From positions 271,613 through 335,612 of the forward strand of contig NW_003314380.1 of assembly GCF_000143415.4 (NCBI RefSeq): a stretch of DNA of 64,000 nucleotides, written 5' to 3'. The notes below the pieces were generated by a model. It saw nothing but the letters and a program-made list of their open reading frames with translations, was not told the origin of the DNA and searched no databases. Both the position numbers and the translations under genes were made by a program. The DNA is from Selaginella moellendorffii. Its lineage: Eukaryota; Streptophyta; Lycopodiopsida; Selaginellales; Selaginellaceae. Of the stretch, positions 1-10,760 are shown piece by piece (the stretch's first letter is position 1; each line of letters starts with the position of its first letter).

Positions 1-1
1 G

Positions 2-112
2 TCCGAGGCGAGGAGGTATGGGCAGGATACGTTTGACAAAGGAACCATGGTGCAGGAGGAGTTTGTTCTGTCACCGCGTTTCACTGCGAGGAAACCACCT
101 TGGACAAGATGA
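2..112 (+). CDS. possible 3' end of an upstream gene (partial)
   Basis: An open frame of 36 codons runs in from the window edge and ends at a TGA at 110-112. Its composition is clearly richer in GC than the AT-rich spacer that follows, as expected for a terminal exon in this genome. The peptide ends in a basic, proline-containing tail (RKPPWTR). I do not recognise the family. A frame this short can be open by chance, so the call rests mainly on the composition step. Confidence 0.35.
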   Translation, partial: SEARRYGQDTFDKGTMVQEEFVLSPRFTARKPPWTR

Positions 113-2818
113 TGTTGTATTTTAACTACTTTGATTTAAAAATCTTAATTTAAATCTAATACTATAAAACCACCACTTTGTGATTGGAGGCGACACATTA
201 TTGTTATTACTGCAGTTGCTAGCAATTTAAGTGTTGATTTCTAACAGCAACAACATTCTACTTCTTATGATATAGATAATAGGTTACTTAGGGGTTTGAT
301 CATAGTGGTGCTATGTTCATCTTATAAGTTCTGATGGTCTAGGGAAAAACATTTAAATTTCTTTGCAGATAACATACTCCTTTACAGCGTGTAGACACCC
401 ATTTGTGACTTGCAATCCCAGTAAACAAGCACATTTGTGAAGTTTGGCACAGGAAATATGGCATAAGTGACACCATGCAATTGGAAGCGCATCAACAATG
501 CATGCAGATGTTAAGGAATTCTATCATGCTACTACTACATTATCAATGCATCAAGTGGCCCTCATTAGCAGTGGAGTTAAAAATATCCACATGTTGTTGG
601 TACTATCATTGCTTTAGCTACAAATGCTCAAGATCACTTCAATATACTGGTTTTTTATTTAGTGATTTTGCATCCACGGAGAAGCTTATTTGGGGTTACG
701 AAGTTGGATGGGCAAGAAGTTTGCATAACTCAAACGTTTTTAAAAACCTGCTAACTGAGACATCAAATCTGGCTTGCTTGTCGTGGTAGGCGTACCTATT
801 TCTTGCTGTTAGGTATTTTGAAAACATAGCAACAAGGACATTGTTCTAGGAGTTTTGGCTTTAAATTCAGATGTATTACTGATAAAAGAAAGGGCTTATA
901 TTTGTACAATTTTTGTTCAATAAAGAGGTGTTATTTAGTTTTTAATCTTTGGATAGAAGAACAACTAGAAATCAACTGGCACAAAATTGAATGAGCATGC
1001 AATAAATGTTGTAGCACAGCACTTGGTTTAAGGGCCTTGACAGGAGCATAGTTGCATCTTATTACTAACAGATATTGCACTCTTGAATTGAGCACTTTGG
1101 GTATGATAGCTCACATATCACAATTGAGATGATGCAATTTCGCAAATTAGGGTGGAAACACTCCAAACCATAGATCCATGACATTAGACCATATCATCAT
1201 GTAGGTTCTTATAGGCTTACCACTTGTATGTATAATATATAGGTAGCATTCGAAAGTTCTCAATCGAGAAGCGCACAAGATGTCAGATGGAGTCTCTTTC
1301 ATGGTCCAATTGAGGAAACGTATAACTCATTCAATCAACTCATTGACTTTTTTGTTTTACATATCCCAGGCTGGTTTAATTTCCAGCTGTCATGTCAACT
1401 CTTCCTCTAATCATGGATAGATAAATAGATAGATAAATAGATAGATAAATAAATGTTTTGAGTCACCACAGCACCTGGTTAGGCATGAGACTATACTAAC
1501 ACTTACTATATCTCTCTAAATGTTAAGTTCATTGTGTCAATTAAGGTGTTTTTCCATGGCTTTGAGAGCATCTGCAAATGTCACAAGATTGTAAGGTGGG
1601 TGAAAGTTGAGTATGGGGAAGTAAAGGTGTAGTTCTAGATATGTCAAACACTGGTAGATCACATGTTAGAGATCTTTTTCAAGCCAGCAAAGCAGGCAGT
1701 CTCAATGCTCTCATAGAGTTAATTGTGACTTGAGCCAAGTTGTCACAATATGGAGATGGTGTGCATCAGTTCTGTAGCATAGGAAAATTCTACATGCGTT
1801 GGGACTGATGAAATGATATAGTGGGAGTCCAGGTTGATGTGTAGCAAGTATTCTTGGAAAAGTGGTTTTGCATCAGCCTTTGCAAGCCATCCTTTGAGAG
1901 CAAACTCAACCCATGCATGAGGGGCTGGTTGAATGAGGAGCACTTCCAAGTGAATTCCCATGCTGTTTAGTCCACCATCCAGTTTGGAGTTTGTTGGTGG
2001 AGTTGGCAATCACAATAACCACACATCGATCCGTAGTCTCATGTCTGGTTGTGAGAATAAATTGCGTTGTTTCTTTCCAGGCTTAGATCTCCACTAGGAC
2101 TAGTCCTATCTCCATGCAAAAGATTCCATAAGGTGTCTTTTCCCATGTCCAAAAGTCATGATATCTCTAGCTGTGCTCAACATATTGCTAAAATGCATGG
2201 TCCCCATACTTCACATCCATATGTTGTGACCCACATATTGAAGTGTTGTTTCCTCGCAACCCAGCTATAGAGAGAGCATTGTGTAGCAAGTGGAGAAGGA
2301 CCACCTCCCCTTGTCATTACACAGCCAATGAAAAGCTATCTCCACCAGAAGTTGTTACAAGACATTCTATTGACAATCTTAATTAGGCTTTGCAATTTAG
2401 ATGAGCCTTCTGCTAATCTTGTGTATGAACTTGGTATATATTAATACCATGCTTACAAAGTGAAATGATATAGTTTGCATCAGAAGTGCCTGTAATAACA
2501 ACATTAAAAACCAATCTATGTTTGAGTTTTAAAAGTGTTAGAATATTAGTTGGGATTCAGTGATGAAACCTCCAAGGTTCCTCGAAGATCCTTTAGACAG
2601 TATAGTAGTATTACTCGTTTCTTTAGGATACAGGTCTAATGCCCGGGTCTTTCATAAACAACAAAGATATTTACTTATCTTTTGTTTTCTTATTCTCGCA
2701 ATGCTGGCCAAAGAGAAGATCCCCACCTCATGCTCCTCGTAAAAAGTAGTTCAAAGATTCTCTTCCCAGGCCAAAAGCTTGGTCAAAAAGTTAAAAAGAG
2801 GACAAAACAAACTAAAAG
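113..2818. other. AT-rich intergenic spacer, no gene recognised
   Basis: Both strands carry only short frames with no recognisable domain and no splice-linked continuation. It contains a GATA/AAAT microsatellite at 1416-1454, annotated separately. A frame on the minus strand at about 1743-2009 is open but matches nothing I know. I see no RNA gene before the tRNA at its right end. Confidence 0.6.
1416..1454. repeat. GATA/AAAT microsatellite
   Basis: About 39 bases of tandem GATA units with interspersed AAAT, seen directly as repeated gatagataaat blocks. No function can be read from it. Confidence 0.9.
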
Positions 2819-2889
2819 TGCACTGCCCGGGAATCGAACCCGGGTCTGTACCGTGGCAGGGTACTATTCTACCACTAGACCAGCAGTGC
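2819..2889 (-). tRNA. trnG-GCC: tRNA-Gly (anticodon GCC)
   Basis: Read on the minus strand, the 71-nt sequence folds as a complete tRNA. The acceptor stem GCACTGC (2889-2883) pairs over seven bases with GCAGTGC (2826-2820), with discriminator A at 2819. The D arm carries GTGGTAGAA. The anticodon loop CTGCCAC holds anticodon GCC. The T arm is the canonical GGGTTCGATTCCC, with stems closed by CCGGG/CCCGG. There is no intron and the CCA end is not encoded, as usual for a nuclear gene. The body matches eukaryotic nuclear glycine tRNA-GCC. The T and D arms double as the internal B and A boxes for RNA polymerase III. Confidence 0.97.
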
Positions 2890-3855
2890 CCCACACATGT
2901 CAAGTGAGTCTGAGCTTGAACACTAGTCTTGAGACGCCAAGAAAATAACAAGACCATAAGTGGAATGAAAAAATCAGAATCCAAACTCAGCAAGTAAAAG
3001 AATACAGGAAAAAGGAAAAAATGTTTGCGTAAGCGTAAGCGCGGGATTTGTTTTCTTGTTGTTGCTTGCCAGCTTTTGCCGAGATTCCTTCCTTGTAACA
3101 ATGCATGATCGATTTTAAAGGAATACAGGATGGAAATATAAGTAGACACGTTGGGTCGCAAAACATATATATTATATAATTAAATCTTTTTGTGCCCAAC
3201 TGAGAAGCGTCTCTAGGGCTTCTTGTGGAGCACGTGTGGGAGGGTGTGTAAAACGTTTTTCTGGAATTTTGGAAAAGGGAAAGAAATTCCGTAATTCCCA
3301 GCTCTTTAATTTTTTAGTTTAAAAATATGGCCGCAAAAGGTAACGCGGGGATGGGTTATAAAAAGCCCTGGAGAGAATGAGACCTCTGACCAAAGCAAAG
3401 GGTTGTAAATTTCTCCTCGTGTCTCTCTCTCTAGTTCACTTACAAGCTGTTTGTTTGGACGTACGAACAAACAAAAAGAAAGGATCGCCACAGTGGGTGG
3501 TGGTGGATCGATCGAGTTGAAGGGGCAATTCCAGTCCAGAGGAGCCAATTGATCGCGACAGACGATCCAAAAATCCCGCGTTTACTCGCTTCGAAAGGAG
3601 AGCGACGAAGATCATCGCGTTAAGGGCGCCCAAGAGAAAAGGAGAAGGAAAAAAATAAAAAGAGGAGAGGAGAGTGAAGAGCCCAAGAACAGGGGAGAAT
3701 CACACGCGCGCGCGCGCGCTTTCTCTCTCTGTGATCTGGTCTTGAGCCTATTTCCGGGCCCTGCGAGAGGAATCTTCACAGATTTCTTGTCCTCCACTCC
3801 CCTGGCGCCGCCGATTTCTTCCTCCTCGCGATTCTCCTCATCTCCGCCAATTCGA
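2890..3855. promoter_or_regulatory. promoter and 5' leader of the polyamine oxidase gene
   Basis: A TATA-like TATAAAAAG lies at 3357-3365. A G-box-type CACGTGTG lies at about 3232. If the TATA is used, transcription would begin near 3390 and the leader would be about 460 bases. The leader is rich in purine runs and includes a (CG)n tract followed by a CT tract at about 3706-3730. No upstream gene is visible in the rest. The start site is an inference. Confidence 0.5.
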
Positions 3856-5436
3856 ATGGAAGAAAACTCCCCCAAATACTCCACTCCAGGCCCGGTCTCG
3901 TCCCCAGCTCCATCGGTGGTGATCATCGGCGCAGGCATTGCCGGCATTGCCGCGGCACGGGCGCTCCAAGACCGCGGCATCGAGGTAACGCTCCTGGAAT
4001 CCAGCGCCAGGATTGGCGGGCGGATCCACACCGACAAAAGCTCTCTTACCACCCCCGGCGGTACAGCGGTGCCCGTCGACATGGGCGCGTCGTGGATCCA
4101 CGGCGCCACCCCGGGCCACAATCCCATCGCCACCGCGGCGCTGGACGTCCTTCAGCTCGCCACGCACCAGACCGCCGGGGAGGGATCGTTGCTCTACGAC
4201 CACGACGTGCAGCGCGGCTTCGCGCTCTACACCCGCGACGGCGTACGGATACCGCGCGACACGGTACGGCAGTTTGAGTCATGGTTTAGGGCAGCCGTGG
4301 AGGCCGAGCGGCGCGACGCGCGGTACGAATCCGACGCTAGCCTCGAGGACACGATCAACAGAATGGTGGCCGAGCACAAGCTCCAGGGCAGCGTCGACGA
4401 GGAGATTCTGGGCTTCTACGTGTGCAGGATAGAGGGCTGGTTTGCCGCCGATTCGTCACGAATCTCCCCGAAGAGCTGGATCGAGGAAGAGTTTCACGAG
4501 GGCGGGCATTTGCTGGTTTCCAAGGGCTACTCGCAGCTGGTCGAGTCCTTGGCCCGCGGCATCGACATCCGGCTAGGACACCGAGCTGTCCGGGTCACGC
4601 AGCAAATGCCCGGTCTGGGCATTTGCAGCAAACCCCACGTCCAGGTATCATGCAAGAATGGGATTGAGATTCGAGCCGACGCGGCGATCGTAGCGGTGCC
4701 ACTGGGGATCCTCCAAAGCAATGTAATCGATTTCCAACCCGAGCTCCCCGAGTGGAAGCGCGACGCCATCTCAAGCCTCGAGGTCGGCCACCAGAACAAG
4801 ATCGCGCTGCTTTTCGAGTCGCTGTTTTGGGACGAGGACGCCGAGTTCCTGGGCTGCGCCACCGGCGCGCCGCGCGGCTGCAGCTACTTCCTCAGCCTCT
4901 ACCCGACGCTACGCCGCGCGGTTCTCGTCTACATGCCCGTTGGCGAGCTCTCCAGGCGCATCGAGCGGATGGGCGATGAGGAAGCGACCGCTTTTGCCAT
5001 GGAGAAGGTGCGAGCGATGCTCCCCGGGGCCCCGGACCCGGTGTCGTCGCTCATCTCGAGGTGGTCGCTGGACGAGAACTTCCTGTGCTGCTACAGCAAC
5101 GATCCGTCTCCAAACGGGTCGGATCTCTTCGAGAGGATGGCGATGCCGGCGTCGGAGCTGCTCTACTTTGCTGGCGAGGCGAGCAGCCCCGACTTCTCGG
5201 GGACGGTGCACGGCGCGTACGAGAGCGGCGTCGCGGCGGCCGAGCAAATAGTGGAGTCCCTGTCGAGGAGGCGGAGGAGCCAGCGGCCGGAGGAACAGCA
5301 GCCGCCACCATCACTGCCGCTGGCATCATTGAAAAGCGGCGGCTTGAGTCGGCCAGTTGTCTCTAGCTGCAACTTTGCTGCCCATCTCCTGTCCCTGGAC
5401 GCTGCAAACGCTACATTGACACAGGTGATGCATTGA
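3856..5436 (+). CDS. PAO5: polyamine oxidase, PAO5 type, intronless
   Basis: FAD-dependent amine oxidase that oxidises polyamines. The closest family appears to be plant PAO5, whose characterised members act on thermospermine or spermine in the cytosol. The protein has 526 residues, close to PAO5 of seed plants. The dinucleotide-binding motif GAGIAG is at residues 25-30, followed by LLESSARIGGRI. The amine oxidase core contains GASWIHG. The C-terminal FAD motif FAGEASSPDFSGTVHGAYES lies at about 440-460. There is no N-terminal signal or SWIRM domain. The ATG at 3856 is chosen; the frame is open upstream to 3742 but without another ATG. The gene has no intron although its neighbours are split, and seed-plant PAO5 genes are also intronless. 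The last 50 or so residues are low in complexity and do not form part of the oxidase fold. It converges with the DnaJ gene, 278 bases away. Confidence 0.88.
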   Translation: MEENSPKYSTPGPVSSPAPSVVIIGAGIAGIAAARALQDRGIEVTLLESSARIGGRIHTDKSSLTTPGGTAVPVDMGASWIHGATPGHNPIATAALDVLQLATHQTAGEGSLLYDHDVQRGFALYTRDGVRIPRDTVRQFESWFRAAVEAERRDARYESDASLEDTINRMVAEHKLQGSVDEEILGFYVCRIEGWFAADSSRISPKSWIEEEFHEGGHLLVSKGYSQLVESLARGIDIRLGHRAVRVTQQMPGLGICSKPHVQVSCKNGIEIRADAAIVAVPLGILQSNVIDFQPELPEWKRDAISSLEVGHQNKIALLFESLFWDEDAEFLGCATGAPRGCSYFLSLYPTLRRAVLVYMPVGELSRRIERMGDEEATAFAMEKVRAMLPGAPDPVSSLISRWSLDENFLCCYSNDPSPNGSDLFERMAMPASELLYFAGEASSPDFSGTVHGAYESGVAAAEQIVESLSRRRRSQRPEEQQPPPSLPLASLKSGGLSRPVVSSCNFAAHLLSLDAANATLTQVMH

Positions 5437-5714
5437 CTTTGGAAAGAAAACGTTAAGAAGATAATTGAAAAGCAAGCACCTCTCTTGACAACTCCAAATC
5501 AGAAATGAATACCTGTCGAGCTTTTTCTACTTTCTCAAGGGTGGTCCCCTCCTCCTCTCTATCCTTTTGCTTTTAACGAAGAATCTTAGATAAAAACTGT
5601 TGTGCTAGTTCATACCCTGCAGATCATGATCACGCGTGTGTCAGCTGCAAAGGGCAACGAATCTACGTAAACACACTAAAGAGAGGTGTGGAATGGAAAT
5701 GGAAAGATCGCGAG

Positions 5715-7387
5715 TTACCTGGTTCCCGCAAAATTTCCTTTTGTTACCGCTGCAAGCTCTTCGATCAGTCTCCTCTCGTCGCTGCTGAGACGTTTCGGGA
5801 TCTCCACTTGGACGCGAACTAGCTGATCGCCCCTCAAGGTTGGCTTGCCGAGGATCGGGACGCCCTTCTTGGACATGACGAGGGTGGTGCCCGGTTGAGT
5901 CCCCGGAGGTATTCTCAGATCAACGGGGCCGTCCACGGTGGGAACTTTGATGGTCGTGCCGAGGATGGCGTCGATGTACGACACCTTTGCCGAGATAACA
6001 ATATTGTTCCCTTCACGCTTCAGCTCCGCGTCCGATCGGACTTTGATAAACACGTACAGATCGCCTGGAGGACCGTTGTTCTTGCCTGCGTTTCCTTCCG
6101 ACCGCACACGGAGCCTGCTGCCCGAGTCCACTCCTGCTGGAACTTTGAGATTTATCCGCTTCGATTTCCTGACTCTGCCGTCGCCAGAGCAGGTACTGCA
6201 AGGTGTGGACGTTTGGCCAGTTCCCCCGCAGGAAGGACAGGTCGAGACTTGTCTAAACATCCCCAGGGGTGTTTGAGCCGTGGAGACCACCTGTCCTTGG
6301 CCACCACACTGGCTACAGTTCACAGGTGTTGTCCCCGGCTTGGCCCCGCTGCCATTACACGTAGCACATGACTCGAGGCGAACTGTTTCGATTTCCTTGT
6401 CGGTGCCAAAGACCGCCTCTTTGAACTCCAATTGCAAATCGTATCTCTCGTCGTCACCCTGCATTGGCCGGTTCCGAGCTTGCCGACCTCCCATACCCCC
6501 CATGCCACCACCCATACCACCAAAAAACGCCTCAAAGAGATCAAATGGATTCGAAAAGCCCTGAGCAAAGCAAGCAAGGAGTAAGGAAAATAACAACAAA
6601 GTTCAAAGACTCACTGCTCCAGCTCCAGCTCCTTTCAAACCAGCTTCACCATATTTATCGTAGATGGATCGTTTATCGTCATCAGACAGAACCTATCCAC
6701 CAAAAAGCATCTTAGACAAAGCCCATCACCAAAGCAGAAATGTGAGCTTACCTCGTACGCATTACTGATCTCTTTAAACTTTTTGTCTGCATCTGGTTCT
6801 CTGGTACACAAATCCAAGTGTTTAGAACTCCCACAGGAGCAATGTAGAACACTCACTTGTTTACATCCGGATGGAACTGCCGTGCGAGCTTCCTGTAAGC
6901 TGCTCCAAACAAATGCCTAAATCAAGCGTACTGTTCTTAACTCCTTAAGAGAAAATTGGATAGCCCCGACTTACCGGTTTTGATCTCCGCCTTGCTAGCA
7001 GTCTTTGGCACGCCAAGAATGTCGTAGTACTCCTGCGAAATCCCAGAAGCAATCAAAAGATGAAAGGAGATCGAAGTAGAAAATATTACATTTTCTGCTC
7101 GAGCTATGAGCCGCTTGCGACGACACTGCCGTGATTGCAGTGGCTTGCGCACACTGAAAGGCATCGTGGAAAGGATTCCATTGCAGGAGAAGCTCAATCC
7201 ACAGGCATCCTTCCTGAGGGATTATCGCGAATAAGAAACAAGCAAACAGAGAGCTCTCTTACTTGTAAGAAGGAAACGAGCACGACGCCGCTCCAATCGA
7301 GCCGGCGAATCCTTGCTGCGCGGAGATGGCGCTGCTGCTCCTCTGCTGCGCCGGGAATCGCCCAGCCGTGGCTGCCGCGGCCGCCAT
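5715..7387 (-). CDS. chloroplast type-A DnaJ (DJA5/DJA6-like)
   Basis: J-domain co-chaperone for plastid Hsp70; Arabidopsis DJA5/6 are linked to chloroplast iron-sulfur assembly (family knowledge). Seven exons join in frame: 7387-7263, 7213-7090, 7032-6975, 6902-6857, 6800-6752, 6692-6615, 6560-5715, giving 441 residues. Residues 1-82 are Ser/Ala/Arg-rich and look like a transit peptide. The J domain begins EYYDILG at 84 and has the catalytic HPD in QFHPDVN. A Gly/Phe-rich linker starts at 161 ([15 protein letters not shown]). Four CxxCxGxG zinc motifs lie at 225-288: [32 protein letters not shown]. The C-terminal client-binding domain follows. The stop TAA at 5717-5715 overlaps a possible GT donor, so a further 3' exon cannot be excluded. 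It is divergent from the globulin gene, with 255 bases between the start codons. Confidence 0.9.
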
Positions 7388-7642
7388 TGCGAGCTTGCCC
7401 TCGTTCCTCTCCTTCCGCAAACCCTAGAAAATTCCAGAATAGAATGTTCCAGGCAGTGGAGATTTTTATTTTTCTCGTTTGACTCTTAGGGTTTTAGCTA
7501 GGGTTTATCTGATTAGCGCCCGCCACGTCGCGCAATGCATGGGCGATCTCGAGCATGCATTCGTCCCGGCTCCAAATAAATTCCCCTCCTCGATCGATTC
7601 TTTCTCATCCTGCCTCCCAGTGCTCTCCTTCTCGATCAAGCA
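7388..7642. promoter_or_regulatory. shared promoter region of DnaJ and storage globulin, with RY and ACGT motifs
   Basis: The 255-base spacer holds two RY motifs in opposite orientation: CATGCA at 7554-7559 and its reverse complement TGCATG at 7536-7541. An ACGT-core element CCACGTCG lies at 7523-7530. In seed plants RY elements bind B3 factors (ABI3/FUS3/LEC2) and ACGT elements bind bZIP factors, and the pair drives storage-protein genes. Here they lie about 85-120 bases upstream of the globulin ATG. That they act in this plant is an inference. Confidence 0.55.
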
Positions 7643-9652
7643 ATGGCGATTGGAATGAAGATTCTCCTCTTGCTCCTGGTGATCAATGCCGCGGCGTTTG
7701 CGCGCCGCGAGGATGAGCAGCAGCGGCACGAGCATCGTCGGCAGCGCGAGCGCCACCAGCGGATGTTCGAGGATTTGAAGCCCCAGGAGCCCCGCGTGGA
7801 GCTGGAATCCGATGGGGGCAAGCTCGAGGTGTGGGGCGGGCGTGGATCGGGCGTGTTTGAGGACGCCAATGTCGCTGCGTGTAGGACGACTCTCAAGCGC
7901 CGCGGCCTCTGGCTCCCTTCCTACATCGATGCTCCCTCAATGCAGCTCGTTACTCGAGGTAAACGTCAAGACTATCTTCTTGATGGTTCGATCTTCCTTT
8001 CATAAATTTTTCTTTCCTTGCCATCCTTAATTCCTGGAGTTCCAATCGTGGTGAAAGTAAATTTTCTTGTTTTTTTCTTTTGATCTCCCTCTTCTTGATC
8101 AGTTCCTCTTTTGATCTCTCTCTTCTTGATCAGTTCCTTGTTCTTCAACCAATTTTCGTTGTTCTTCCTTGTTCTTACAGACGGCAACTTTTCCTTAACC
8201 AAATGTGTTCTTCAATGCAGGATGTGGAAGAGTTGGAGTCATCAGCTCTCGTGGCGATCGTCGTAGTCAAGAAACCACCTTCAAAGTTGAGAAGGGTGAT
8301 GTCGTTGCAGTCCCGCAGGGAGTGGTCGTCTGGTGGTACAACGATCAAGACCGAGATCTAGAGATCGTTGGACTTGCCGACGTTACCGAGAGCACTCGTC
8401 CCGCGAGCCTTCGAGTAAATTTCATCCATATTTCCTTTCCATTCATGATCTTTGCTTGCGTTTCTTTGCAGGCTTTTCACTTGGCTGGAGGAAAGCAAGA
8501 AGGTCAGCAGCGCAAGGAGGAAGAGCGAAGGAGGGGTCGCGAGGAGGAAGAGGACCAGCGAAGGAGAGGCCGCGAGGAGGAAGAGGAGCAGCGCCGCCAG
8601 CGTCGGGAGGACCAGCGTCGCGAGGATCAGCGTCGGGAGGATCAACGTGGTGAACGCAGCGAGCAATCTGGATATGGAGCGGTCATCCACGGATTCAGCA
8701 CCGAGGTTCTCTCTCGCGCCTGGCAGATGGACAAGAGCACTGTCAAGGAGTTGCTTCAAAGCCAGAGCGAGATGGGAATCATCCGACTCGACAAGGACAT
8801 CACTTTCCCAGACCAGGAAGAGCGAGATAACACCTTCTACCAGAACTTCATCTATCGATTCGGCAAAACGAATCCTGACATTCGCGTCCGGGATGGTGGT
8901 GAGCTCCGCGAGCTAAACAGCTACAAGCTTCCGGTTCTCAAGCAGCTCGGACTTGGAATGGAATGCGTGCAGCTCGAACAGGTACCAAAAGATTCTCATT
9001 TGTCTTCGCGATCTTCATGTATCTCTTGTGTTTCAGGACGCTATGGTTTCTCCGAACTGGTTCCGTGCTCATCAGATCCTCTACGTTATGGAAGGACGTG
9101 GAAAGATCGAGGCTGTGTCTAACGATGGAGAGAGGGCTCTCGACACCGATCTTGAGAAGGGATCCCTCGTTGTCATCCCGGCGTTCTTCCCGTCGACGAA
9201 GATTGCCGGAAGCGAAGGATTTCACTACGTCTCTTTCCTCACCACGGACAAGTGAGCATTTCTTTCGCTTTGTTTCTCCAGCTTCTAATGCTTCCATGAA
9301 TGATCTCAGGCCGATGATCTCCTACATGTCTGGAAGGAACTCCGTCTACCAGGGCATTCCTCTGCGTGTTCTCTCTCGCATCTTAAACGTGGACGAGGAG
9401 CGCGCTAAGCAGGTCCAGCGCGCTCACGAGAGGGAATCCGTTATCTTTCCCTCCGAGTCTTCGGCTGCGCGCCGCCGCGACGGGCAGCGAGATCCTCGCC
9501 GTCGAGAAGACGAGAAGCGGCGCCACGAGGAAGAGGACGAGTCTCGCCGCCGCCATCGTGAGGAGAAACGTCGCGAGGAAGAAGAGGAGGATCGTCGCCG
9601 CAAGAGAGAGAGCGAGGACGAGTCCAAGCGTCGTGGTGCGTGGGCTCTGTAG
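7643..9652 (+). CDS. 11S/legumin-type two-cupin storage globulin
   Basis: Secreted storage protein, presumably laid down in vacuolar protein bodies. Five exons (7643-7958, 8221-8414, 8472-8981, 9037-9251, 9310-9652) give 525 residues. A signal peptide is evident (MAIGMKILLLLLVINAAAFA). The first cupin spans about residues 60-175 and includes GDVVAVPQGVVVWWYND and AFHLAGG, as in legumins. A Glu/Arg-rich repeat tract fills about 178-225. The second cupin follows, with KLPVLKQLGL, SPNWFRAHQILYVMEGRGK and AGSEGFHYVSF. A second Glu/Arg-rich tail of about 70 residues ends the protein. The usual Asn-Gly cleavage site between acidic and basic legumin chains is not present; the corresponding stretch reads DNTFYQNF. 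The matching interchain cysteine is also missing. AATAAA lies at about 9707. A vicilin (7S) assignment is the alternative. Confidence 0.87.
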
Positions 9653-10410
9653 ATAAAATGGTGGCCGCTTGTGTGTAGATAAGCCTCTGTGCAGTTGTTG
9701 CGAAGAATAAATATATAAACAGAGCGTGTTTGTGTGATTTTCACTTGGTTGTCAGTTTGGTCTGGAAATTGTTGTCTGTTTGTCTAAAAATTGCTGTTGG
9801 CAAGCTGGGATTCATAATAGTAACTAAGGTTTTGTATGATTTAGATAGACACATTCCTGACGTAGATGCTTTTGTAAAGAATATACCTAGAATAGCAAAG
9901 TATATTTTAAAATATTCTTTAATTGCGTGAAATTATATTGTCCTCTTTTCCATGTGGGGATCAAGCTCCAGATCTCACCAGCGACCAGCACCGTCCAAGT
10001 TAGTGGATCTTTCACGGGAATGGAGTCGAATACCTGCTGGGAGCCGCTGGATCTTCAGCGCCTTCCATACGCGTCCACTAGGCAAGCTTCATTCGCGCTC
10101 AATCAGGCTGTGCTGGTAAGCCTCCGCATGGATCAACCAAACACTTGCTCCCGGAAGCTTTGAGCGCTGCCACCATAGTTGAAGATACTGGCTTTTGATC
10201 CGCGAGAAGAGATCCAGAGTCACTCTTACTTCACTGTTGTGTCAGCCAGCATGATCGAGGTCCACAACCAAGTCGTCCTAGCTCTTGAGCGCCATACTAT
10301 CGAAAGCTCTTCCCTTCTCCTTGACTGGCTTGGATGCAAGTATCATAAAGGTGATCCTTAGAAAGCAAAGCATTGTTTCATGCATGACTTACACGAGCGA
10401 TTGTTTGTAG
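9653..10410. other. spacer downstream of the globulin gene, no firm gene
   Basis: It starts with the globulin 3' region, including AATAAA near 9707. Short frames at 9927-10163 and 10179-10361 have gene-like composition and may be eroded parts of the subtilase relic that follows, but I cannot place them in that family with confidence. Confidence 0.4.
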
Positions 10411-10760
10411 CCCGATATCGCTGCTCCAGGCGTTGATATTCTAGCAGCCTGGCCAACCAACATATCAATTCCAACTTATGGAGCTTACGATGAGTACGCA
10501 CTTCTCTCAGAGACATCGATGTCCACTCCACATCAAATCAATCCATCCCGAATGGAGGCCCGCAGCACTAAAATCTGCACTCATGACAACAGGTAGCTCA
10601 TCAAACAATTGCCAAAGATATGCTCATCACCAATTCAATGTAGCAAGCACTAGGAATAACAATAATGCCACAATATCAAGACCAGAAACTATCCCATCCA
10701 ATCCATTCGGCTTTGGCTCCAGCCCTAAAAGCAGTTGATCCAGGACTTATGTTTAATGGT
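10411..10760 (+). pseudogene. subtilase (subtilisin-like protease) pseudogene, C-terminal part of the peptidase domain
   Basis: The plant subtilase signature PDIAAPGVDILAAW is translated from 10411, directly after an AG that could be an old splice acceptor. Downstream, SETSMSTPH corresponds to the catalytic-serine motif (normally GTSMA-PH), with Gly changed to Glu. The frame then shifts and continues as IKSIHPEWRPAALKSALMTT. After another decayed stretch NPFGFGS and LKAVDPGLM appear in two different frames. The order of motifs is that of a normal plant subtilase, but the frameshifts, the changed Gly and the missing N-terminal two-thirds mean it cannot make an active protease. Confidence 0.8.

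Noticed and set aside
475-789. 104-codon open frame on the plus strand
   Set aside because: AT-rich, no domain, no splice partners and composition like the surrounding spacer.
3742-3855. Longer N-terminus for the polyamine oxidase
   Set aside because: The extension has no ATG; it is only open from a TTG, and FAD-binding proteins of this family start near the ATG at 3856.
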